A stretch of DNA of 64,000 nucleotides from a virus, in IMG/VR virus record IMGVR_UViG_3300017963_000033, positions 1 through 64,000 of that record; one strand, 5' to 3'. Position 1 is the first letter of the stretch, and the number at the start of each line of letters is the position of its first letter. This document shows, in pieces, positions 39,293 through 50,000 of the stretch. Under the pieces are notes generated by a model. It had not been told where the DNA came from. It saw only the letters and a program-made list of their open reading frames with translations, and did no database searches. A program made the position numbers and the translations under genes.

Positions 39293-42200
39293 CGTCGTAG
39301 ATTCCTCAACGTCATCTCATAACCGGCCAGGTCGTCCAGCAGGCTGGCCTCACTCTGATAGCGGGGATAGTTGGCCGTGACCGACAGATTGGTCTGGTTC
39401 GTCGTTTGCTGGCTCCCGGCAAATATGCCTGGCGGCAGGCTGACATGCTCTGCCGGCATGACGCTGCGCATCCCAGAGGCAGTCACGTCGAACGCAGCCT
39501 GGATGTTGGCCTGGATGTCGCTCAGGTCAAAGCCCTTCTCGTACCCGGCAATCTGATCCTTGCCGAACTGCTCAAACCACTTGGATGGGGAATTGCCGCC
39601 ATATTGGGCATTGAGCCAATCAAAGTAGGCTTTCCAGGTCTCGTACATCCCCCCCGGTCCAAACAGGTGCCGCTCCAGGTCCTCACGTTGGCCCTGATAC
39701 GCATCCGCAAACGCAGTGCTTTGTTTGGACAGTTCATCTATGATGACCAGTTTCTGTTTGTCCATCTCTGCCAGGATTTTGGCCCGTTCCTCAGACTTTG
39801 CATCCTGGATCTGTAGCAATTGCTTGGCATAGTGGGCTCTTAATTCTGTTTCACGGTCGGAATAGTTCTGGCGCTCATCCTGCAACTGCTCCTGGAGGCG
39901 CTGCCGTTCCTCTTCGGCGGCGGCCTCCAATCTGGCCTTTTCCTCAGCAAGCTGGCGGTCCAGGTCATCAAGACGTTCCTGGTATCGCCGCGCAATCTCC
40001 TCCCGCTCTCGCTGGTTCTTGATGCGCAGTGCCTCTTGTTGCCGTTGGTATTCCCGCTCAATCTCGGCCAGTTCCCGCTGGTGCTGGATCTCCAGGTCCT
40101 GCAATCGCTGGTTGTACTGGCGCTCCTTCTCGGCCTTTTCCCGCTCAAATCGTTCCTGCTCCTGGGCAAGCTGTTCCTGGTATGCCGCCTCGCGGGCTGC
40201 CTGCTCCTCTTCCAACGAGCCTTCCAGGTTTTCCAGGCGCTTCGCCTGTTCCCTGGCAATGTCGTCGGTAATATCCTCCTGAGCCCAGGCATAGTCCTCA
40301 TCTATGTTGGCCAGTTCTTCGAGGAGGGCCGCATAGAGTTCGCGGAAGGGTCCCCCTACCTCGTGAGGCTCAACCTCAATTTCCCCGAGAAAGATGGACC
40401 GCAGGAACTCTGCGTACTCATCGGCGTAGTTGCTATTCTCCAGGCGCTCAAGCGCCTCGCGCAGGAATTTGAGGCGCGTGTCACTCCGCTTTTCCTCAAA
40501 GTCCTCTTCGAGGTCATCCAATTTCTGTTGCTTGATGTTTTCAATCTCAAGCAGTTTGTTGGCGTGTTCCTGGGCCAGGTCCTCCAGGTCAGAATAATAG
40601 TCAGCTTGGAGGTCATCCATCCTGCGCTGGTGGTCGCGCTCAATGTCCTCCAGGTCCTGGACCAAGTCCCTGGCCAGGTCCTCACGCTTTTGTGCATATT
40701 CCCGCTCGGCATCCTCGATGTTTTGGAGGCGGTCGATGGCCAATTCTTTCAGGGCGTTGTTCAGGTCGCGCTCGGCATCTTCCAGGTCCTGCTGGAATTG
40801 GATGCCCAGCTCGGCCCGGTCGCTCCAGTAGTCAGCTACGGCATCGAGGATGTCCCGTTGTAATTCGACATCAATGTCGGCCAGGTCCTGGAGAATGTCG
40901 GATACTGAGTCGGCATGGTCCTCTTCCAGGCCGATGAGGGCATCGTGCAACTGTTCCCGCGCCCGTTCCCTGGCCTCATTCGCCCGCTGGTCGGCGGCAA
41001 TCAGTTGATCGGCTCCCTTTTCGGCAACCTTTCTGATGCGGTCCTCAAATTCATCCTGGGCCTCTACAAAATCAATAAAGGACCGCTGCCACAAATCAAG
41101 GGAGTGCGCTCCTTCTTGGGCGGCGGTGACAACCGCTCCCGCTGCCCTGGATACCGCATCAAATTTGTCAACGGCATCTCCAGCCTCAGACGCCATCCTG
41201 GCCATGGATTCACCAACTCCATCGGCCCCACTCTGAACTTCTCGCTGGACCTGGGCGACGGTTTTCATAGCCTCGGCAAAGGCATACGCCTGGGTTTCAG
41301 AATATCCCAGGCTGATGGCCAGGTTATACATCGCCTCTTCATCGGCAAGGATGGCAAGTTCGGCAGCATTCATGGACTGAGCTGCATTGCGCAACCCATC
41401 TGCCACAAAGTCCAGCTTTGTCCTAAATTCCCCGGTTGCCGTAGATACCAGAGAGAAAGAGTTGTAGGTATTGATGAGACGGAACGTCAGTTCCTGAATT
41501 TCATCCTGTGCATTCTGTAACTCCAGTGCTTGCAATCCCTCACCGGCCTCCTGAGAGGCTTTGGCAATCTCATACAGGCTTTCACTGAGTTCATAGGATG
41601 CCAGTTCGGCAACCTCAATATTGGCTCGATAATCCTCATAGCTGTCCGAGGCTTCCAGGATGGCCGCTGCCTCTGCCTGCCGTGCATTGTCCACCGCATC
41701 CATAGCAGCAACAAGCCCCACGAGGCCGACAATCAACCCACCGGCTCCCAACAAAGCCAGCGAGGAAACGCCCATGGCCCCAGACAACGCGATGAATCCA
41801 GCCCGCAACTTGGCAAGTTGCGGCAATAGGACAATTGCCGTCCCGGTCAAACCCGCGAGGGCCGAGGCCGATCCCCCTGTGGCCAGGATGAATACTTGCA
41901 TGGGGTCTGACAGCTCTGTGGCGCTCTGGATGAGGTCCCGCACCAGGGGGAGGGCTGCATCCAGTGCCGGCGTCAGGTGTTCTCCAAACTCCTCAGCCAG
42001 GTCTGCCACGTCGGTCTGAATGGAGCGGATTTGTTTGGCAGCGGTGCCCATGGCAGCCTCATAGGCCCCGGCAATCGTCGGGGCCTGGGCCAGGACTTCG
42101 TTGAAGGCCGCCTGCTGCCGCTGGGCCACCGTCATGTCTTTGACGGCAACCCCGTTGGCCTGTGCCCAATTTTCGTAGGCAACATTGAGGTTGATCATCA

Positions 42201-42786
42201 ACCCGTAGGTGCGCAGCACCCTCGGGTTCAGGGTTGTGATGCCCCGGACTAGACCCTCAACCGCCACAGAAGAGTCCTGCATGGCGAAAGTGGCTGCATC
42301 CTGGGCCAGCCTTGCCAACTCTGTGGACCGCTGCCAGTCTAGGTTGTAGCGGATGAGCTGGGCAACGGTTTCATTGGCCACAAGACCGGATAGGTGCAGT
42401 TCTCGCACTCCCTGGACCTGTTCTTGTACCGCCTGCGAGGTCAGGGACGATGCCCTGTCCAGGTCTCCATTGGCCTCTGCCAGCCGCTGGGCATTGATGC
42501 GGGTGATTTCCAGGATGGCTCCCAATTCCTCGATGCGAGACGCGGAGAGACCGATGGCCCCAAGCATACCCAGGCCCGCCGTGCCGGCAGCCGCCAAAGA
42601 AACGCCAAGTGCCCTGAAATCCGCCTGTGCCTTCTGGGCTGATTGCCCTGCCTGGGCAGACTGCTGGGAGGTTTGGTTTAGGGAGTTGGAAAACTGGTCA
42701 AGGGCATCGTTGGCCTTGCCAAGTTTCAGGATGAACTCGTCATATCCTTGAACGACGAGTTGTACGCCACCCTGCGGTACAGGCAT
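39289..42786 (-). CDS. Tail tape measure protein
   Basis: 1165 residues, the longest gene in the module, in the standard place between the chaperones and Dit. An N-terminal Gln/Ser/Ala-rich helix (about 20-60), a TP901-type core with hydrophobic stretches near 290-370, and a very long charged coiled coil (about 590-1060) with runs of EREYQRQQEALR-type heptads. The coiled-coil length sets tail length; at 0.15 nm per residue this implies a tail of about 170-180 nm (inference). Confidence 0.92.
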   Translation of the reverse strand: MPVPQGGVQLVVQGYDEFILKLGKANDALDQFSNSLNQTSQQSAQAGQSAQKAQADFRALGVSLAAAGTAGLGMLGAIGLSASRIEELGAILEITRINAQRLAEANGDLDRASSLTSQAVQEQVQGVRELHLSGLVANETVAQLIRYNLDWQRSTELARLAQDAATFAMQDSSVAVEGLVRGITTLNPRVLRTYGLMINLNVAYENWAQANGVAVKDMTVAQRQQAAFNEVLAQAPTIAGAYEAAMGTAAKQIRSIQTDVADLAEEFGEHLTPALDAALPLVRDLIQSATELSDPMQVFILATGGSASALAGLTGTAIVLLPQLAKLRAGFIALSGAMGVSSLALLGAGGLIVGLVGLVAAMDAVDNARQAEAAAILEASDSYEDYRANIEVAELASYELSESLYEIAKASQEAGEGLQALELQNAQDEIQELTFRLINTYNSFSLVSTATGEFRTKLDFVADGLRNAAQSMNAAELAILADEEAMYNLAISLGYSETQAYAFAEAMKTVAQVQREVQSGADGVGESMARMASEAGDAVDKFDAVSRAAGAVVTAAQEGAHSLDLWQRSFIDFVEAQDEFEDRIRKVAEKGADQLIAADQRANEARERAREQLHDALIGLEEDHADSVSDILQDLADIDVELQRDILDAVADYWSDRAELGIQFQQDLEDAERDLNNALKELAIDRLQNIEDAEREYAQKREDLARDLVQDLEDIERDHQRRMDDLQADYYSDLEDLAQEHANKLLEIENIKQQKLDDLEEDFEEKRSDTRLKFLREALERLENSNYADEYAEFLRSIFLGEIEVEPHEVGGPFRELYAALLEELANIDEDYAWAQEDITDDIAREQAKRLENLEGSLEEEQAAREAAYQEQLAQEQERFEREKAEKERQYNQRLQDLEIQHQRELAEIEREYQRQQEALRIKNQREREEIARRYQERLDDLDRQLAEEKARLEAAAEEERQRLQEQLQDERQNYSDRETELRAHYAKQLLQIQDAKSEERAKILAEMDKQKLVIIDELSKQSTAFADAYQGQREDLERHLFGPGGMYETWKAYFDWLNAQYGGNSPSKWFEQFGKDQIAGYEKGFDLSDIQANIQAAFDVTASGMRSVMPAEHVSLPPGIFAGSQQTTNQTNLSVTANYPRYQSEASLLDDLAGYEMTLRNLRR

Positions 42787-42789
42787 TTC

Positions 42790-43062
42790 CTATCGCCCCC
42801 GTTTCACTGCCTGGGACAATGCGTCCTGGCGGTGCATGTCCAGTTCTCGATGGCGGGAGTACCAGGCCATCACCTTGGCCTTAAACCGGGATGGATATTC
42901 CCCAGACTCCCATTTCCACATATCAAGTCCCGCTGCCGTCGCCGCTTCCCACTCCATCATCGGCTGGCTCAGTTCCAGCCCCGTCCTCGCCGCGTGTTTC
43001 AGCGGATACTCTGCTACGTCCTCGCCGTGTCTGTGAACCCAGAAACGTGTCGCGGGCTTGCG
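42790..43062 (-). CDS. Tail assembly chaperone, GT extension frame
   Basis: The open frame between the tape measure start and position 43062 (stop at 43063-43065) encodes a charged helical extension (TGLELSQPMMEWEAATAAGL, then KAKVMAWYSRHRELDMHRQ). No start has a ribosome-binding site, so it is probably reached by a programmed +1 (or -2) frameshift from the G gene, somewhere between 43062 and 42926. It lies 3 bases before the tape measure start. Confidence 0.6.
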   Translation of the reverse strand, partial: RKPATRFWVHRHGEDVAEYPLKHAARTGLELSQPMMEWEAATAAGLDMWKWESGEYPSRFKAKVMAWYSRHRELDMHRQDALSQAVKRGR

Positions 43063-43573
43063 CTACCTCCAGGGGGCGCACTCCATAGAGCGGGGCAATG
43101 GTGTGCATGTCGGCCCCCGCTACTGCGACGTACCGCTTATACAGGTACTCCAGGTCAAAGTCATCCTCAAAGTCAAACCCGTCCAGGTTCAGGCGACCTT
43201 TCTTGGCCAGGAATTTCAGGCGTCTCAACCAGGTGGTATCCTCTGGTAGTCCATCTACCAGGTCCACACCGAACAGACACAGGGCATCCAGCACCGCATC
43301 CCCACGCTGGACATTTATTCGCTCCACGGCGGCAAGGTAGACCGGGTCGTTCGGGTTTTCCTCTTCCCGCTCTTTGGCCTCAATCCAAACCCTGGGAACA
43401 TCTGGATACGGAATGCTGGCCTTGACATCCTCAACCAGGGATGAGGACACGGCTTTGAGCTGCACCCGGACCCCGCTGGTCAGGGTGACGATAACATCCA
43501 CGTCACCCTGACCTGCGATTTCTTTGGCGCGGTCTTTTACCAGCGCCTTTGGGTTCTTACTGTTTCCATTCAT
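42923..43573 (-). CDS. Tail assembly chaperone G
   Basis: 216 residues, AAAGGAGAC upstream. Acidic, helical C-terminal half (residues 120-170: FLAKKGRLNLDGFDFEDDFDLEYLY) as in siphovirus tail assembly chaperones encoded just before the tape measure gene. The last 40 residues become Gly/Glu/Asp-rich (GEDGAGTEPADDGVG), typical of the part replaced after a frameshift. Confidence 0.7.
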   Translation of the reverse strand: MNGNSKNPKALVKDRAKEIAGQGDVDVIVTLTSGVRVQLKAVSSSLVEDVKASIPYPDVPRVWIEAKEREEENPNDPVYLAAVERINVQRGDAVLDALCLFGVDLVDGLPEDTTWLRRLKFLAKKGRLNLDGFDFEDDFDLEYLYKRYVAVAGADMHTIAPLYGVRPLEVAQARDTFLGSQTRRGRSRVSAETRGEDGAGTEPADDGVGSGDGSGT

Positions 43574-43609
43574 CGTGATTGTCTCCTTTCTTAGGTGACC
43601 AGGCGATGC

Positions 43610-45109
43610 CTAGTCAGTCCCCACGACGATGATGCCATCGGTGGCATTGTCGGCCAGGCCGACGCCCACGACATGGTTGGCATCGTAGATACACGCAGCC
43701 AGCGCATTGATGCGGTCGTTGGCGGGAATGGTCGAGGTCCCTTCCGGGATGATCTGCCACGAATACCCGCCATCGTAGGTCCGCAGGATGCGGCCTGCCG
43801 GTGTGGTGGTTGCGTGGGCCAGGTAGCCCACGTTTCTGTTGGAGAAGGCGATGTCGTAGACGACGCCAGCCCCGCTGCCAGGGAAGCCCTTGAGAGTCCA
43901 GGTCGTGCCTTTGTCTACGGTGTAGTACAGGCGACCATTCGAGGTTCCGATGAGCCAGGTCAGTTCGTCCTTCACCCAGACACAGTTGAAGTGGATGCCA
44001 ACCCCCAGGCCAGGGCCAGGGAGAGACGACCAACTCAGGCCATCCTCGGTGTAGACCAACGCGCCGTTGTTGCCGACCGCCACACCGAATTCATCGGACA
44101 TCATGTGGACGGCGTTGAGGTTATCGGACACGGCAACCCCGGCATCCAGGACGGTGACACCAGCGGTGATGTCGTCGGTGCGGTAGATGTAGCCGCTGGC
44201 ACCGACGATGTAGAGATAGCGCCCGCCTACTGCCCGCCAGCAGTCGTTTGGTGCCCCCACAAAGCCCGTGGCGATCTCGGTCCAGTCCTCGTCATAGCCG
44301 ACTGTGTCAATCTCGCTCTTGAGCGCATAGTGGGCGCTGCCCGAGGCGTTGGAGACGACGACGACATAGGCACCGACACATCCCACAGCCGATGGGTCCT
44401 CTGCCGCGCCCAGGGTGTCGATGTCGTCTGCATACCAGTTGGACCCATCCGCAGTGTGGATGATGTCTGCCGGCGTCCCAGGGGACCCGCCTGCCGCACT
44501 GGAGATAGCATAGATGTGCTGGCAGCCGGTGCTATCCTCCTCGCACTCCCCACAGGCTACCTGGTCGCAGATGACCACGTCCAACACTTCATTCGTGACG
44601 ATGCTGCCCGCGACCTCAGCCACCGAGAGCTGTAGGATCTCGTAGAGGGTCGCCGCGCTGATGGCACCCGTTTCTTGAACCGGGTTGCGCTCGTCCGAGG
44701 ACAAGGCCCCCAGGTCGTCCGTGGACCAGTCGGAGATGTACGCCCCCTCCATCACAAGTGCTTTGGTGAAGGTGTTGAACAAAGTCGGGTCCGTGCATTC
44801 TCCAAAGTGTACGTGAACATCGACACCGCACCCGATTTCTGCCAGTCGCAGCAGTTCAGACGCCGTGTCGGCCAGATAGCGACTGACCAGGTCCATGGTG
44901 GCCCGTTCCTCCGCACCCCTGACGGTGTCTACCTCGGTAAACTTGTCATACTGGATGTCGGACGGACATTCGATGGTGGTCAAATCGCCATAGCTTTTGG
45001 ATACTGCTCCCGCTCTCATGCAGCCTTGATAGTTGGGGGCGTGGTCCGGTCGCCCACCACCATCAACAAGAAAGACGCGGGAGAATCCAGTTTTGGCATA
45101 ACTAGCCAT
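43610..45109 (-). CDS. Major tail tube protein with C-terminal beta-propeller
   Basis: 499 residues, GGGAGGC upstream. The N-terminal 170 residues are beta-rich with a helix and resemble siphovirus major tail proteins; the place between connector and chaperone genes agrees. Residues about 200-490 carry repeats with Asp-box-like turns (IYRTDDITAG, LVYTEDGLSWSSL, LYYTVDKGTTWT, ILRTYDGGYSWQII) of the BNR/Ycf48-like propeller type. A fused propeller would decorate the tail surface many times. Confidence 0.7.
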   Translation of the reverse strand: MASYAKTGFSRVFLVDGGGRPDHAPNYQGCMRAGAVSKSYGDLTTIECPSDIQYDKFTEVDTVRGAEERATMDLVSRYLADTASELLRLAEIGCGVDVHVHFGECTDPTLFNTFTKALVMEGAYISDWSTDDLGALSSDERNPVQETGAISAATLYEILQLSVAEVAGSIVTNEVLDVVICDQVACGECEEDSTGCQHIYAISSAAGGSPGTPADIIHTADGSNWYADDIDTLGAAEDPSAVGCVGAYVVVVSNASGSAHYALKSEIDTVGYDEDWTEIATGFVGAPNDCWRAVGGRYLYIVGASGYIYRTDDITAGVTVLDAGVAVSDNLNAVHMMSDEFGVAVGNNGALVYTEDGLSWSSLPGPGLGVGIHFNCVWVKDELTWLIGTSNGRLYYTVDKGTTWTLKGFPGSGAGVVYDIAFSNRNVGYLAHATTTPAGRILRTYDGGYSWQIIPEGTSTIPANDRINALAACIYDANHVVGVGLADNATDGIIVVGTD

Positions 45110-45383
45110 GTTCTGCCTCCCTATACAAGTGGATCACTTTCTTCCGCATTGCTCCAAGGATCGCTCCCTCGAGTCCTTGCCTTTGCTGCACATCCAGCCA
45201 GGAGTACAGCCCCGCGTCCACCAGCAGGTTGTGTAAGTCCCGTTTGATTGCCTCCCAGTCCATGCCCTCCAGAACGGGCGGGTCCTGGAGGATGCCCTGG
45301 GGGGCAGCCTCATCGGGATCTTCTTCACGCACCAGTGAACGGTGTTTGTAGCCGTTGTTGTCTGTCCATGTAACTGCTCTCAT
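45102..45383 (-). CDS. Neck/tail completion protein candidate
   Basis: 93 residues from ATG 45383 (GGGAG upstream), overlapping the stop of the gene before it. Acidic and helical (GMDWEAIKRDLHNLLVDAG). Size and position between connector and tail tube genes fit a head-tail joining or tail-terminator protein, but there is no specific motif. Confidence 0.55.
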   Translation of the reverse strand: MRAVTWTDNNGYKHRSLVREEDPDEAAPQGILQDPPVLEGMDWEAIKRDLHNLLVDAGLYSWLDVQQRQGLEGAILGAMRKKVIHLYREAEHG

Positions 45384-46681
45384 ACGGCAAAGGCTCCCTT
45401 TTGCTTTCCACGCACAAGGTTCTTGAGATACCTCCATGCTTCCATTTCCCCTATGCGCGTCCCGAATGGGTTGGAAAGATCGTCCCACAACACTGAGTAA
45501 CTGACATCGCCGGCATCGGCAGCCACGTCCGTTTGCAACCATCGAACCAATGCACCCGCCGACCCACAGGAGCAGACCGGCCTGCGCAGCCTGGACGTGG
45601 CCAGCCAGGCGATGATCTTGGCCCATTGATCAGAGAGACCATCACACCGCCTGCCGGCGAGATTCAATTCACTCAGGTTTCCACAATAGTAATACAACTT
45701 GACCTCATCTGGGTCCCTGCACACCGACCAGCTTGCGGCTGCCCATTGCGATTCACTGTCATCGTAGGTTGCCGGCGCGGGAACCACAATTCCCTTTTCG
45801 GCGTCTCGGATGTGGGCACACCCATTCTGCTCAGTCAAGGTACACGCCGCACAGCCGGCAGTTCCACAGAAGGTACAGCACCCGCCACTGATGGCTCCTG
45901 GTTGCGGTTCCCAGTACAACACGGCGCTGACCGCCGTTGGATCATTGTACTCCCGATAGACATCTGCCTCAGTCACATAGACCCCTCCATCGTCCAAGTT
46001 GACTGATGGCACTCCATCTGCCTGGGTGGGGAAGGCTTCCCAGTTTGCCGGTTCGATAAACTGCCATTTCCAGAAGGTGGCCGTCATCACGCCGCCAGCG
46101 ATGACCTTGGTGCGGGCCGGTCGGATTTCCCATTCCGGTTCGCCATTGTGCCCGGCGAAATAGACCTTGACCTCGCACTCATCGGTCAGGGTCGTGGCAA
46201 TGGTCACGGTAGCTGTTTCGTTGAACCCGTCGCCATCCTCATCACTGTAGACCAGGGTTCCCCCTGCGACAGTTACTTGACCGATGAGGGTTGTGGCCCG
46301 TTGTCCCGGTTCGATGATCTTGCCATAGGCAGTGCGGATGCTTTTGTGTTGGCCTCGCACATTCAAAGCGCCGATGCTATAGTATTCCGGGCGATGGAAC
46401 CGTGGAAACATCTTGACATCTTGGGCAATCCAGCGGGGTGCCGGCCACCAGCCAAGATAGTCAGCGATGGACTGCTCGGCTATGGCAATCTCTCGGGCGA
46501 TGTCCTCCCGGCTGCTGGCATCGGCGTGTTGCCAGGGATGCTGGTAGGTGATGTCATTACACGAGTTGTCGAACGGAAACACAATCGCGCTCAGGCCCTG
46601 GTTGAAGTGGGGTGGGGTCAGGCCAATGATGGCCGCATAGCGGTCTAAAGCCAATAGGGTTGGAGTGCTTGCCCTTGCCAT
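45380..46681 (-). CDS. Virion protein, Cys-rich, head-tail connector candidate
   Basis: 433 residues from ATG 46681 (GGGGGGAA upstream). The N-terminal 100 residues are helical and acidic, the middle beta-rich and residues about 285-325 Cys-rich (GCCTFCGTAGCAACTLTEQNGC), suggesting zinc or disulfides. Another CSCGSAG occurs near 390. It lies at the start of the connector/tail segment after the glycosylation block; the exact role is not assigned. Confidence 0.55.
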   Translation of the reverse strand: MARASTPTLLALDRYAAIIGLTPPHFNQGLSAIVFPFDNSCNDITYQHPWQHADASSREDIAREIAIAEQSIADYLGWWPAPRWIAQDVKMFPRFHRPEYYSIGALNVRGQHKSIRTAYGKIIEPGQRATTLIGQVTVAGGTLVYSDEDGDGFNETATVTIATTLTDECEVKVYFAGHNGEPEWEIRPARTKVIAGGVMTATFWKWQFIEPANWEAFPTQADGVPSVNLDDGGVYVTEADVYREYNDPTAVSAVLYWEPQPGAISGGCCTFCGTAGCAACTLTEQNGCAHIRDAEKGIVVPAPATYDDSESQWAAASWSVCRDPDEVKLYYYCGNLSELNLAGRRCDGLSDQWAKIIAWLATSRLRRPVCSCGSAGALVRWLQTDVAADAGDVSYSVLWDDLSNPFGTRIGEMEAWRYLKNLVRGKQKGAFAV

Positions 46682-46694
46682 CTTAGTTCCCCCC

Positions 46695-47054
46695 TTATCC
46701 CCCCTGCGTATGTTCGTGCCACACGATGCGTCCCCCATAGGAGAGTAACATCGCCGCTCCGCTCAGAGCCAGCGGCAGCAACACAGGCCACCATAGCAAC
46801 CCAAACAGCGCACAGAACGCGCCGGCCCACAGGGAGATGCACCAGAAGCAGGATAACTGCTTTCCCCAGAATCCCCGGTATTGTTCCTCTTTGTAGACCC
46901 CAGACCGATAGCGCAGTCGTTCAAATACATCCTTGGGACCCGCCTCCATGTAGAACATGACCGCCACGCGCCAAGTGGCCAGGACCATCACCGCTGCCTG
47001 GACAGGCCCCACGGTCAGATATTCTCTGAGAATGTCCCACCACTCAAGCCCCAT
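46695..47054 (-). CDS. DUF1360-family membrane protein
   Basis: 119 residues. Family hallmarks: a first span, the polar core WRVAVMFYMEAGPKDVFERLR, a Cys pair before the next span (LSCFWCISLWAG) and a third span near the C-terminus. Known from phages and Bacilli; function unknown. It overlaps the glycosyltransferase gene by 11 bases. Confidence 0.7.
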   Translation of the reverse strand: MGLEWWDILREYLTVGPVQAAVMVLATWRVAVMFYMEAGPKDVFERLRYRSGVYKEEQYRGFWGKQLSCFWCISLWAGAFCALFGLLWWPVLLPLALSGAAMLLSYGGRIVWHEHTQGG

Positions 47055-50000
47055 CTGGCACTCCCTGCGCCATGCGCATGGCGGCGGTGTAGATCATATT
47101 CGCCCGTACCTCTCCGACGCCCCGGATGCCGGTCAACCCCTCCTGGCCCATGGCAATGACCTGCTCCAGACTGACAATGCCTTGCTCGGCAAATCCCTTG
47201 GCGATGGTGGCAGTCACCCCCGCCAGCTTCTGGGGATCAAATTTGCCGCCATTGATGGGCGCTTCATCAGTATGCGTCCCAGCCAGGATGGCGTCAATGT
47301 CCACCATCTTCGGGGGCGGTGGTGGTTCGTGTGATTCTGTTTCATTCGGCACTGCCGGCGCAACCTCAACCGCCAAGGGTTCTGGGGCTGGCAGCGGTTC
47401 CCGCTCCTGGGCCACCGGCCTGCGCTCCACGATGGGGTCAAACAGATGTTGCGCGAGGCGAATGTCCTCCCGATGAACCAGGAACTTTTCACCGCCTCCC
47501 CGGAATCCGTAATGGATCTTCCATCCCTCGCGGGTGGCTATCATGTGCAGCCCCTCGATGCGGTTCGCAAACGCAGCCGCACCGACAAGCGTATGCTGTC
47601 CCCGGTTCGGATGCCGGTACAAGCACAAAATAAAGTCCTCATCTGCCGCCAGGTTGAGAACCGGGGCATTGGATGGTATTGCCCTACTTGGAGACGCTGC
47701 CCCAACGGGCGCTGTTTTCCTTCCACCACATCCTCCACACATCTGTATCTCTATCCTTTCATGCTTCTCCCGCAAGTATGCGAATAGGTTTTCGTGTTGC
47801 TCAGTGCCTATGTCACGGCGCTGCCCAAGATAGAAATGGTAGACCACCAGCGGTTCTGGCACCCTGCGAAAGCACTTGCCTGCCTTTGCCAGCCGCCACC
47901 AATAATCCACATCCTCCCAGGAGACCATGTGGGTGTCAAATCCCCCTACCTCATCGTGCCACGCCTTTGGAACCAGAGAAGTAATGAGGTTCCAGGTAAA
48001 GACCGAGCGCGGGTCTCCTTCCGGTTGCCGCTGTGCCCTGGCTACATCATACTCCGGGGCCTCATAGCGGATGGCGGTCAAGCCATCATCTTGTCGCCAC
48101 AGGATATTGCGTTGCAGCTTCTCAGACAGGCCCCCTGGGTCCTCGATGAATGCCTTGCCCACATAATCGCTGTAGACAATGGATTCCTGTACGTCCCATT
48201 CGCTCAACATCCGTTCGATGGCGTGGGGATACAGCCAATCATCGGCGTCCAAAAACAATAGGAATGGTGCCCTGGCAAACATGGCTCCAAAGTTACGGGC
48301 CGCCCCGGCTCCCTCTTGCCGTCCTATGCCCCGCCATTTCACAAACGGATAGGCGTCCATCAGGCGCTGGGGCGCAGGCTGTTCGCTGTCCCAGACGACG
48401 ATGGTTTCCCATCTTCGGAAGGTCTGGGCCTCAATAGAGTCCAGGGCATCCTCCAGGGGCTCCACATGCCTGGGACCCGCCACGGGGATGATGACGCTGA
48501 CAACGGGCTCATCATACTGCCGCACCGGATGGCTCAGGCGCTGTGGGGTGGCATAGGAGGCGAATGGATGCTTGCCATCTTGGACCCATGGATGCCAGGC
48601 CAGCCAGTCCGGTTCCTGGTAGTCCTGGGCACCTGAGACACGCCCGGACATCCAGGAATAGATGAACAGGGGTTCTGCGGTGACCTTTTTGCCCTTCCAA
48701 CCGTAGGCCCCTGCCCTCAGCCAGAATTCGGCATCCTCGGCCCCGGCCCCGATGGGACAGTACCGCTTTTTGTAGCCTCCCAGGGCCTGCCACATCTCAC
48801 GCCTGAACACGCAACAAGTAGGCACCTGATTCTGTTTCTTGAGTTGATTGTCAAAGTTCCAGTCTGCCGGCCAGGGGCTGACCCCCGTGGACCCATCTTG
48901 TTTCACCCAGCGCAATCCGGTGTAGGCAACGCCCAGGCTGTTGTCCAGTTCCATTGCCCGGACACATCGTTCTATCAGTTCAGGTTCCATGGCATCGTCG
49001 GCATCGAGACAGCAGATGTAGGTGGCCTCGGTGTGTTCGATGCCGGTGTTTCTGGCAACCGCCACACCCTGGTTGTTCTGATGGACGTAACGCACCCGCC
49101 GATCTCGCTGGCCCCATTCCGCAACCGCTGTGGCGGTGGCTCCCTCATCCGGGGAGCCATCGTCCACGACGATGATGTCCACAATCTGGTCATAGGTCTG
49201 TTCGATGGCGCTCTCGATGGCCCGACCGACCTTGGCGGCATACAGATAGCTTGGAATGATGATGGCTACGGTGGGTTCAGGTCGCGTAAGGGCTTGCTCA
49301 AAGACCTGGGCCACCTTCTGGCAAGCCATCTCCCAGGTATAGGGCTTTACCATGTGTCTGGCGTTTGCCCCCAGGGTGTCCCGGTGTTTCAGGCAGTAGG
49401 CCAGCCCATCAATCAGGTCCCCAATGTCCCCCGGCCTGGCCAGGTAGCCGTTGGTGCCGTGCTCAACCAGGTCCAGGTTGCCACCATGGGCATACCCCAG
49501 CACCGGGACCCCCGCAGCCATGGCCTCTAGGACCCCGATGCCAAAGGTTTCCTTGGTAGTGCTGAGGTAGACGTTGGCTCCCTGGACCAGTTGCCGCATC
49601 TGCTCATGGGGCACGACGCCAATCTCTGAGATATTGGTCCGACGCCTGCGCGGTGCAAAAGTTGTGACAAAGTGATTGTGAACGAAGGCGGTGGCCAGGT
49701 CGCTGAGAGGGCTGGGGTCGCACACGTCTCCCTGTCGATTCTTGTTCCACAGGATGTACCCCCCGTTTGGCCTGTCATGTTGCCATTCATCCCACTCGAT
49801 GCCATGGCCCACGACCACCGGGATGCGCCTCATGTCGCGGATGACCGACTCGGCCACCCAGGCGCTGGGGACGGTGATTACCCTGGCCTGGCGCATGGTT
49901 TCGATGACACTGGCGTTGGCTTTGTACTCCCAGCCTGCGGCGGCATAATCCGCCGACCAGTAGAGGCCATGGGTCATGGCCACGTCCACGTGTTCTGTGT

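Noticed and set aside
43595-44635. 346-residue plus-strand frame
   Set aside because: Antisense shadow of the tail tube gene; composition (Val/Gly/Asp/His-rich) is that expected of a reverse frame and there is no ribosome-binding site.
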